A stretch of DNA of 64,000 nucleotides from Watersipora subatra (taxonomy: Eukaryota; Bryozoa; Gymnolaemata; Cheilostomatida; Watersiporidae). Position numbers and translations under genes: made by a program. The stretch spans positions 48,161,196 through 48,225,195 of the forward strand of contig NC_088708.1 of the NCBI RefSeq assembly GCF_963576615.1, written 5' to 3'. The notes beneath the pieces are model-generated. The model ran no database searches and had not been told where the DNA came from. It worked only from the letters and a program-made list of their open reading frames with translations. Positions within the stretch are counted from its first letter, which is position 1; each line of letters begins with the position of its first letter. Positions 34,101 through 46,100 of the stretch are shown in pieces.

Positions 34101-37100
34101 ACAGGGTATATGGCAGCAAATGACTCTGTAGTCTGTGTGCTAGGTTTAAGAGTTGTGGTTTAATCTTAGCTGGAGACCGTCTGTTTGTAAAATTCAGTTT
34201 TTCCTGTTTATGTCTAACTCCAGCTGTTTGTGAGGCCGCCAGCAGTAAGAGGGGTGGGATTAGACAAGGGATTGTTTTTCTGTAGTCAATAAAGGAGTTG
34301 TTCTCTCCACTAGCTCATTTTCTTTTGTTTGTAATGCACTTTTTTCTTAGAGTAATTATATGAAATCAGTTTTTAGTTTGTGCACACTTACCTGCAGCTA
34401 GGAATTTTAACTGTATAGAGAGTTGTCTGCCCATTTATAAGGTAAACTTTTTAAGCTTGCTCTCAGCTTCAGCGGGTTGTAGAACCCTTCTTTAATGAGA
34501 TGTATAATGTACCTGTATATAAGAATTTTTAAATCCATCGAATCAGATCATCTTGTAGGGTAAGGATCATAAAGTGTAGCTTCAAAGTTGTCTAACTATT
34601 TTAGCTGTTTTGATAGAGTAATTCTCGTAATTATAGACTACTATCTTAGTCCTTCAGTCGCTGCCGCTACAAACAATTGTTCTTGGAAGCAAAGTAAGCA
34701 GACTTGAGTAAAAACTCACACTTTAACAGAAAGTCTGAAAATAAAGGAGAAACTCAACTACCTTTTTAAATCTTAAACCATTTTCTAAACAAACCCTACA
34801 TTAATAAATTACTTGGGTGAGTGCGGGTGAATGCATGCATGCATGTACAAGCGTGTGCGCGCGCGTGTGTGTGTGTGCATGTGTGTGTGCGTGTGTGTGC
34901 GAGTGTGTGTGCATGTGTGTGTGTGCATGTGAGTGCGTGTGCACATGTGTGTGTGTGCGTGCGTGCGTGCGTGTGTGTGAGTGCGTGTGCACATGTGTGT
35001 TTGTGTCTGTCTGTTAGTCTGCGGTTCCACATGTTTTGGCTAATTTTACTCAAACTGCACACGCATATTTTCCATGCCTTCCACCAAGTAGCTTAAATAT
35101 TCAGTTTTAAGACTTTATCTGGTGCCTGAGAACCAGCCTACTAAACACCCACCTGCAGCTTGTCTGATTGATAATGAAGGAAAGCCTGATCAGTACTGCT
35201 AGTACGGACTAGTGTTGATAATTGATAATGAAAGAACATCCCAGGAATGAAAGAGCTCTCATGTGTCTAGCTTACTGCTAGTTACAAATAACTTTGGAAA
35301 ATAGAAATTTTTATAAGTCATGTCATATAGTACTATACTATTACGGTATTAGGGCTGAATAGCGATTGCTGAACTGACGACACTCTGTGGAGCAAATACC
35401 ATACCGCTGACTACCTTAATGTTGTGTGGTAGTCAGTTGTATGGTAGGTAAATAGGTTGGCAAATGTCAAAATAGTAATTCTGCAAAGATCACCTACATG
35501 TAGACCCTGTGTTCTAAGTAGTGCTACCATTAAAAGTATGTGACATAGAAAGATGATTATTCAATGGTTCCAATTTGACCTATTTTTGTACTAGCGTGGG
35601 AGTTGATCAGTTCAAGGTGTTGGTACTGAAGCTCAATAAGTTTATAAGTCAAAGACTGTTTCCTGTCAACCCGACTGACCTGCCTCCCATGTCGAAATGC
35701 CATTGGTGGATGCCGAGTTGCTGCAAAGTATTGGCTATACTTAGTAAGTACAATGTCATTGATTAACTATGCTTTGACAATGCCTAGCAGGTACTTTAAT
35801 AGTGCCAAGTTCGTAAATCATTAAAAGAATAGCTGACATCCCGTGTGTTTTGCTTGGCTAATTGAATACTTAGAAGTGTTGATGCTACGTAAAATTGTGG
35901 AAACATCATAGATTGTTCTTTCAGCTGTGTTTAAATTGCACATAAATTGTTCAATATTTTGAATATAAATATTTTAAACCAAGTAATGTTAAAAACCTTT
36001 TGCTGATAAAAACGCTACACAAAACTTTTGTGATAAGAATTCAAAAGGTTCTGCAAGGTTATGCACATGTACATGTAGATACATATTTTCATGAACTAGT
36101 GTTAGTACCAGTACATGTATCTCTTTTATCGCTTTAAAACTAGATGTCAATAAAAAACTGTTTATATTTTTGAAATTAAGGCAACTCTCAATTTTAGTAC
36201 TGGACACAAAAAATAAAACAAAATAGCAGTTTTAACAACAAAACCAGAACTTGAATGAGTCAAACTGGACAAATATTTGCAAAAAGAGAAGGTAACTCCA
36301 ATATTGGATGTGTAAATGTCTGTTCATATCTGCTTGTTGTCATGTTATGACTTTATACATTTTTTAGCTGGTATTTAAATACCTTCTTTTGACTGTATAT
36401 ATTGAGTACCACAAACCTAGCCTTAGTGAACGTACCAGTTTTGTAAGCGTGAGTTCTTTATCTTTGTTCAACTTACTAAATAAGAATACTAAAGTTATCT
36501 TTTCGCTTGGCTTTGAAAAGAGAGACTGATCAATGTTTTTAGTATCTCTCTATGCTACTTTAGATGTCTTAAGAACTGTAGAACATCAGAAGCAAATATT
36601 GCTATGAATTGTGTTACCACAGCGTTGATCACTGGCTCATCCATAGTTCATCGCTATTTAATGTCAAAGCTAAACTGGCATTAGAAGTTTGTATTTGCCT
36701 TTCTACTGTTTGTATAAGTTTTTCAATTAATACACTTTAGGTAAAGAAAGCATTGAGCATTTACCTGCTTGTAAGCAGTTTCAATTTTTTGTTAGATGGT
36801 ACATGTTGAATACGCTTTGCGTTGTACAATGTATAAAAAGCTCTGCTGGTTATGGAGTCGGTAGAGAAGCGGATACCATTTATACTGTACCACCCTATTA
36901 ATTCCATGAGCTAACTAAAACAGTCAGTTTTTGTTGTAGATGCAACAAACACCCAATCAGAGCCTTCCATGATCTCCTATAGTGATTTTTATAATGAAAC
37001 GCTCAACAATATTGACCTCTATAAGGAATACGAAAACTGGCAGAACCCAGAGTTCAAAGGTGGATTCTCTTTCTGTCAGTACCCCTTTCTGCTGACAATT

Positions 37101-40100
37101 TCTGCCAAACGACTGATCCTGAGGAAGGACTCAGAGCAGCAGATGATCAGTCAAGCAAGGGTTAGTAAGACGGCTGTCAAGTATTCAGTGTTTGTATGTT
37201 AGTACACATTTAGCCTAGTAGGTGGTGTCTACTACTGCACAACCATGTTGAGTGGGTGCTCAATTCTCTACCAGTAGGTCTGTGTTCAACCCCTTCGTGG
37301 TCTGAATTTATTACTCTTTTCTGTGTGTATCAGACTGAGCACTCAGCAATTACTAGTTGATGTTAAGAAGCTACGTATGTAGGTGCATGCCAGTTACGCA
37401 TTGCCAGCTAAAGTAATTCTTCAGACTTGAAGCTAGACCTGTCCATCCTTTACGCTAAACTGTCGTGTTGGTTGATCAAGGCCCTTGATTCAGTGTAAAC
37501 TATAGTTTACAATACCTAAAAATATATATACTATATCTGGATGAGAGAAATACCAATTATTAATGGAGCATCCTTTTGTCTATCAATCAGCGTTTTTAAA
37601 ACTCTGTGTAATTTCAATGATGCGAACAGCGCAAAGTTTTTAAGCTAAGTTTTTGACCTTAAAGTTTTGTTTCTTTGTATCGGTAGGTTTTTGTTCAGAT
37701 CTCATCTTAAGAGGTCTAAAGTTAATCTAGAACTGCTAAACTTAGTGATAGTATATAGTTTTGTAACATAACAAGTTGTACAAAAGATAACATGTACAAA
37801 AGATTGCACATAACATGGTGTACATACAAAACACCATGGCTCCAAATGATTAAGGAAGTTAGTAATAAGTTACCTATATAAATACTAGAATGGTTAAGGA
37901 ACTTATGTACCTACCGGCATCAGAACTTCGACCACTAAAAAATATATGAAGTTTTCCAATGAAGTTGGTGTAATGTTTTTTTTATAGATTTGAAATTGAT
38001 TGCTTAAGGGATAGCATAAAAAGTCATCAAATTTGTTAAAACAGGCCCTTGATAATTTTATGCATTCTAAAGTGATAGGATCCAAAAAAGGAGATAGTGA
38101 GAAGACAAGAAATCAAGCTAAGCGAGTCAGTCCTGTTGTACATTTTGTGGATTTGTCCAGCTTACTTAGCTTTTTTGAATTTTAAAAATATAGTCTTCAA
38201 ACAGCTGAAGGATTTTTTGATTTTATAGGTATCTTTTTATTAATAAAGATACACCTATACACCTTTAGCTCTTTACTAGCCATATTCTTCTTGACAAGTA
38301 TTATTGTATCATAATATAATGTTGACTGTCCATATCTCAATAAAGTACTGAAATGTTAAAAAAAATATCTGAAATTCATAAATGGTTTATGATAGACAAT
38401 ACACTCAAAATTTCCAACTTGTTTGAACATTTGCTACTGTTTACTTGTAGAAAACTATTGTTGCTCAAGTGCAAAGCAGACAGGCACCTGAACTGGAGGC
38501 TTTGTTTCTAAACCTAAGTGTGAGACGGCGCCGCATCGTCTCGGACTCACTCACAGAGGTAGAATGTGAAGTAATTCTTATATATTTTAAAGAGAACTGA
38601 ATAATGTTTTTTATAATTATGTAAATACATTTGAACCGTTGAAGGAGAAGACATTTTTTTAAAAGATTTTGGTAAATTTTATTTAAAATAATTTGTTTTT
38701 ATGCTATTTGAATGAAATTACATCTTTTTAAGAAATTTTTTATCACACAATTACCCATGCAGTTTGGTGCACCGTGAGAGATCATCATGAGTTATAAGTA
38801 TCTGCACACTAAAAGTATTCTGCAATGTGGAAAGATGGTTGGACTTTGGATGGTGGAAATGCTTGGCTGGGAAGCCGAATACCCGGGTTCGATTCCCATA
38901 TGGTGCAATTTTTTTCAACACTGTTAGCGCTGCTTCAGACAGATAGAAGGACACAGTTCTTATTACAGTAAAGAATTGTCTAACAAAAGTTGTGATGTAT
39001 GAGTCATCAAAGAAGTCGTCTACTCAGAAAAAGACAACTCTAGTTGAGATAACATAAATATAAAACGTTATGTTATATTTTCGCAGTTGTGGAAGTCTTA
39101 TACATTTCAGATTGCCAAGAACAAATTTGACCTAAAGAAGAAGCTGAAGGTAACATTTGTTGGAGAGCCTGGCTTAGACCTGGGTGGTCTGACTAAAGAG
39201 TGGTTCCTGTTGCTCGTCCGGGATCTGTTTAGGCCAGAGTACGGCATGTTTGTCTATGACAAGTCAGCTGGCACTTACTGGTTCAACCTGGCCAATAGAG
39301 AGAGCAAGCTCAAGGAATACAATCTAATTGGAGTTGTATCCTCTTCTATATCAACTGTAAAATTCTCAGCTTTAATTTAAGCAGAGGAGAATAGAATTAA
39401 TAGAACCTGCTTGTTTCAGATCTATAAAGCTGTATTGACAGAAAAAAATGGTTTTTAAAATTTTTATAAAATTGAAGGCTTAAAAGCAGTAATAAACTGC
39501 TGGATTTTTTCAGGTAAAGTTGGCTGCAGTACAATGTAAAGTTGGCTGCAGTCTAATGTAAAGTTGGCTGCAGTCCAATGTAAAGTTGGCTGCAGTCGAA
39601 TGTAAAGTTGGCTGCAGTCGAATGTAAAGTTGGCTGCAGTCGAATGTAAAGTTGGCTGCAGTCCAATGTAAAGTTGGCTGCAGTCGAATGTAAAGTTGGC
39701 TGCAGTCCAATGTAAAGTTGGCTGCAGTCCAATGTAAAGTTGGCTGCAGTCCAATGTAAAGTTGTTAGACATCCTGAATCAGACAAGTAGTGTATTGATT
39801 CATAACAGCTAATAGAAAAGTGTAGATAATCTCACAGAAAGGTTTATCGACAATTTATCATTAATACAACATTATAAAAAAGTAGAAGACTTTTGATCTG
39901 CTCTGCCAGACAGTGCGGTATAAATAAGTTTCATAAAAAAATCATCCCAAACTCAACTAATATTCTATTATCTTTATTACTATTATCTTTATAATAATAA
40001 CTAGCTGTGCTACCCGGTGTTGCCCAGGTATTATAAGCCAGCTTATAAACAATGAGAGGTAATTTAGTTGTCTGCCACTTGTTATTATCCTGGCACAATG

Positions 40101-43100
40101 CCGATAGATAATTTGAGTAAGCTTACTAATAAGAGCTACCCTTCTCCATGACGTTACGCCATCACGCTGTGTCGTAACGGAGAGCGGTAGCGTATTTGCT
40201 TCCATATGTAGTGACATATATTGCCTAATGAATCCATCAAGCGTGTGTGGCTGAATTGGTAAGGCGTTAGTCTGGGAAAAGGGAGGGTCTTAGATTAAAT
40301 CTTCTGCAGTATGGATTCTTTATTCCAAGATTTTAATAGCTATAGCTGGACCAACAGACACCATCATTGAGAAATATATGTATATACAGATTTACTTGTT
40401 AACAACTACATCTAGCATATATTATTGACAAAAAGATACAATTTGTCTGAAGACAACTTTTCATACACAAACCTTTAAAATGCATTAACATGCTAATGGT
40501 TTTACAATCTCCAAAAACTTAAGTTTATTACAGTACTTCGCATTTGTAAAAGGAATTTACATTAACTAAGACTTACATAATGTCATAGTAATCGATACTC
40601 TGCCAGCTATAAGCCTTCTACATATCATTTTATATGTATTAAGTATCAGCAGAAAAAAATTTGGAAAGAAAGAAAAGCCTCGGATGCTTTCCTTAGCCTT
40701 AGCTTTAGCTGATGGGGTTGGCCATGTATAATGGCATAAACTTGGATATAATGCTACCATTTGTTGCCTACAAAAAATTGCTTTCCCCAGCAGTGGTACC
40801 ATGTGGCAACCCGAATGCTACAGTGGGAGTCATTCCAAAGCCTACAGTCTATGATCTAGAGTCTGTCATGCCTGTAAGTGTCTAGGAAATAAAGTACCCA
40901 TAAGTAATCATGACGTAAAGTACTTGTAAATATCTGCGACAAAGTTTTACAGATTACCTACATCACCTTTTCTGCTTCTACTAGCTGCTCCCGCTCATTG
41001 TGGGGTCACGATGGCTGGTTGAAGCCATTCATAAAACAACTGACGGTCCTTGTGCGATTAGAACTACTGACCTACTGATCATCAGCAAAGGTTCCAACCA
41101 TTGAACAATGACTTCTCTCCTCAGCGGATTTTTTTCACGGATAATATTACATTATTAGCGAATGACTTTTTAAAATCTTTTTTGTACTAATGCTGACATA
41201 GTGGTTGGTTGAAGCGCAGAAGAACATGTGGTTGGATGCCCTTCCTAATATCGTCAAAGGTCCTTGTACGATTTATACGACCAACATACTGATCATACCT
41301 TGTGTGACTCATACCACCAACCTACTGATCATACCTTGTGTGATTCATACCACCAACCTACTGATCATAGCTGTGCACTAAGCACTGAAGCACAGCTGGT
41401 TCCTTCATCACTAATCATATAAGCAACCAACTTTTTTATTATTTCCTTTCCTATTTATTTACTGAATAAAATTCTGAGCTCTTGAGAAAAATCTAATAAT
41501 TATAAATGTGACATTATTCTACTAGTTTAACAACACTTTAATAGCTTTTAAAAATGATAAATAATAATTTTGATTTTTTAAGTCCTACCACCGGCTTTAA
41601 CAGAATCTTCTTTTGGTTGACAGGGAGTCGCTCAGAGTCTCCGAGAACTGCTAGAATATGATGGAGATGTTGAAGATGATTTCTGTCTCACCCATCAAGT
41701 TAGTGTTGGTCAGAACGGCAAAACTTTCACTGAAGAGCTCATCAAAGGTCTGGTTTCATAGCAGTACTTAAACATTACATCCATGTTTTGTTTGAGCAAA
41801 TAAATATGGCTAGTATGTCAACTTGCACCAATGAGGTTTAAATAAAAAAATCTCTATTAATAAATTTTTGCTTTGTCATTGTGTGAGTGCGCAAGCCCGT
41901 GCATGCGCGTCTGTGTGAATGTGTGTGCGCGTACATGTGTATATATTAGTCGGCGTAAACGTTATGCATTCACAAATCTTTTGGCCAATTTTATCCAAAC
42001 TTGACATGTATACAGCCCGTGCCTTCCGCAAGGTCACCAAAATATATAGTTTCAAGACTTTATCTGGTTTCTGAGAATCAGTCTGTTAAACATCTGATAA
42101 CAAATTCAAGAATAAGCTTTTGTATGTATTAAGGCTAATTGCCCTCGATGAATGCATTCACGGATTGTTGTAAAAGCAGTGTAACAAATTTGATTGAATG
42201 TGCAAAGGTCCAAGGCAATGGATAGCTTAATGCTACTCCTAATTAAGTTATGTTTTGGAGTTGTTCACTCATTGACAACGGAGTGTTTTGTATTCGTATA
42301 ATGGTTAATGGACTTAATAGGTAGGCTAAAATGTGGCTTCCTTGCTAACGTACCTCGTTTGACAACAATAGTCAACATGTTTGAGCTGCTGATAAATATT
42401 TTGTGTATGATTCAGATGGAGCATCAGTGGCAGTAACTGCGGAAAACAGACAGACCTATGTAGATGCTTATTTGGAATGGATCTTGAACAAGTCTATATA
42501 CCTACCTTTTAGAGCCTTCTATCATGGCTTCCACAGTGTATGCGCCTCTAATGCCCTCCTGGTTAGTCTATATGCATCTATATATAAATCTCAGCGCTGG
42601 TCTGTATGTCGTCCATGTGTCCAGTTAAAGCGATTAAAACCTAGGAACTAAAAATCTGCTTTGCACTAGAATTGAACTCCGAACCTCTATTTCTGCAGAC
42701 AGGCGAGCTAACCAATACACTACGCACCTAACTGACATTACTATGGAATAATTCTGCGCATAGTTATTCACCTGCCAATCTTTGTTGCCGATTGGTTACT
42801 CTAGCACGCTTTACGCTTCAGGTAGCACCCTTGAAGATCATGTTTGCATGAGGAATCACGACACAATATTTTTTTAATGCTAGATTAGGTTACAATAAAG
42901 ACTTTTATTATAGTAAAGATTTAGACTAGCTTAAGTTACTGGTTACTAGCTTAAGTTACTCAAATTTATTGGGTAAAGAAATTTAGGCAATTAAAAATGA
43001 ATTTTCTATGCAAAAAGTTTTTCTATTACCCTTCCAATGTCAGGCAGTCAGTTAGTGTTGTTATAATTACAATACTCTGCCAGTCAGTGTATATACAGTA

Positions 43101-46100
43101 AAACTTCTATTTGAAAGCCGCATTTATTTGAACGCCACCTCTAATAAAATGCCACTATAAAAGGATTGAAAAATACAGCGCCACCCTTTAAATTAACGCC
43201 ACCTCTATTTGCTGACCACTTTGAAATTCTTAGACTTACAAACCCATAATAGAAAGTAATTAGTAGAAAAATGTCCACAAAATAATACTAGTAATGACTC
43301 GGCTACATAAATAACAATTAATCTGTTTTTGTTGCTGAAGTTGTTGCCATGATTTTAGTGACAGTGTACCTGATTGATTGCCGCAATCATCAGAACTAGA
43401 GTCTGATTCACATGCTTTCAAAAAGCAACATATAAAAATAATGCAAAGAAATGTGATTAATTAAAATGTAAAATTAAATACATACAATAGCAGCTAATGC
43501 TATAGCATTTGCCAAGGAGGGAGAGATAAGTTATTCTTCATTACAACAGTTGATTTTGATAAATTTGGATTTTATCAAAGTCTTAAATTACAAACTTGGA
43601 AGCAAACCTAAAAGCAAACTTTCAATTTTAACTTAACATAATTAAAATTTCTTCGGCGTTCATAGTTTTAAGTTTCTTGCTGGTTAGCTAATTTTTCCTT
43701 TGTTTCGCTCTTACGTCCAGCCAGCCGCTTTAAGAGAAACCTATCTAAGGACATTTGCCTTTGTTGCCCTTTCAACATGTTGCGATTAGGACGAACACAG
43801 GTGTCGTCACAAAGGGTTAACGCACGACCACTAGCCAACTTATCCGAATGTCTATTTTTTAGTCTTGATAGCTAGCACCGGCCTTTTCACATAGCATCGT
43901 TTCAGTTACGCTGTCACCGGCCAATTGTTTGTCTTTTATCCAAAGCCTGAGCAGTCTCTCCATCAGCGGTCGTGAAGATTGCTGCGCCATTTAAAAAACT
44001 ATGGTTAGTCCTTTTGCAAACTAAATGCCCTGAATATAATCCTTCTGTTTGATAATTGTGGATGTACTTCGGTCATATTGCTGAGCTAGCTCAATCACGC
44101 ATACACATTTCGCCTATTTTTCAATAATTTTCTGTTTACTATCAATTGTTATCATTTGCTTTTTCTTTGCATTATCTTTCATTTTACTTGCAAACTTTCG
44201 ATCTACGCACAGTACTTTTAATTCACATAATTTTGCACTGAAAATCGCGCACAAAAAACACTGTACAAGAGTATAACCTGAGCAGTTGAAAAATACAGAG
44301 TGATGCTGTTCTCATAAAACACTTCCGAAAACTTGGCAACTGACTCACGTGCTCGTATTTCAAGCATGGCTCGTATGTTAGTGCTAAAACTTGCTTAAAA
44401 GCTGGCTCGTATAGCAAATTTCTCGTATGTTGGAGCACTCGTAAGTTGAAGTATTACTGTACTAAATTGAGCATATCAATGCCCAAAAACAGTGCTATCT
44501 GTCAACTAATGTGGTTTTTACATGTTGTCAGACACTAAAGCCAGTAGAGATCGAAGTACTAGTTTGTGGCTGTCCGGATATACAGCTTGATGAGCTCCAA
44601 AATGTCTGTCAATATGATGGATACCATGAGAGAGATCAAAACATCAAGTAAGTTATCCACAGATGGAGTAATCATCGACTTTATGCTGTTTTATTAATAG
44701 TCAGTTTTATAAACAGTTTTATATTAGACTATGTCTACCAAAGCTCTTTTATGGCAGAGGTAAAAAATACTAGAAATTCCCCTGTCATACAGCCCACGAC
44801 CAAAGTGATATTGGAAAAAAGAAAGGGTACTGACGGTTGAAAAATGCAATGTTAGCAGTCAAATGGCACTTCAGTGCAATCCATCGTTTTTGACGTCATC
44901 AAGTCGTTTGCACATGCGCTCGTTCACGGAAAAGCCGCCATTTTTGTAGAAAACGATCGTTTTTCTTTGATTTATTAGTACTTTTAAGTGTTGTTTTGAT
45001 ACTATAATAAAAAATTGCAAACAAAAAAATCGTTTTCAAATTATCATTGCAAAAGCTTAGTGTTTCTAACGATAAAATTGTCTATAAAGATGGCCGACAA
45101 CGATAAAATGACGTCACGAAAAAACGAAGGATAGAATAATTGCAATGGTAACTGTAATGTACTGGGTGCTATTATGTACCACAAACAGCAATAACGAAAG
45201 GAAAAGATTATATGTTGATATATTTCCCCCGCAATAGGAGAAATGCTATATTAGAAGTAAAATGCCCTGATATTATTAGAATAACTAATATTATTAATAT
45301 AGTAATACAATAATAATAGAAAATCAATGCACAATTTTGTTTACATTTCAAAACATCATATCTAACAATATCAAGAAGTTGTGATATTTATATAGATTTT
45401 TAGAAAATCTATTTAACAAAATTATTTAGAAAAAATAATAACAGTAACATATTGCCCAACACCGGTCACTATATACTTCGATCTTGTAAATTCGAATGCT
45501 TATTCTTATAATTAATTCTTATAAAATCGTATAATTATTCTTATAATCAAATCTTATAAAATCGAATAATTATACTTATAATTAAATATTGTAATAATCT
45601 CATAATCGTTAAAAAAATATCATCGCAATTTCCTTTACTTTCACTGCTTTGGACATCAGTTGGAATACCAAAGTACTCATAAGTGTCCAAAACGTCAGTT
45701 ACTTTGAAATCGGCAAAAAGAAATAAACTTTTCAGTACTTCTATGTTAATTACAGAAACCTTCGGCAATTGAACAATGTGGTAGACTGGTAAAATGTGCA
45801 CGCTTTTTTTCATGAAATGCGCACGACTTAATAGTTCTACTCTCTGTCGCACCGCCTTATCGGCGTTTCGTTGGCCGGTCTTAATTTTGATTAAAATAGG
45901 CTTGGCAAGTTTTTATTCCGATTTAAGGCCAAATTAATCTGTCTATTTATGTATAATCCGATCAGATGGGTTAGTTTTAAGATATTACGGTAACCTTTCA
46001 AAGACTTGGTAACATATTTAAATAGGTTTATATGTGTTTTGCATCATTATTATACTTAAACGACTCTATACAGAAAAATGGTTAAATTTGTTGAAGAGAT

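Noticed and set aside
34796..35096. His/Thr-rich and Cys/Val-rich frames on both strands
   Set aside because: Caused by the (TG)n microsatellite.
38800..38910. tRNA gene with gggttcgattccc B box
   Set aside because: Continues into the SINE body and tail shared with other copies; no cloverleaf acceptor stem found.
45547..45852. 101-codon minus-strand frame in HECTD2 intron 16
   Set aside because: No recognisable motif, flanked by AT-rich tandem words, no splice or promoter support.
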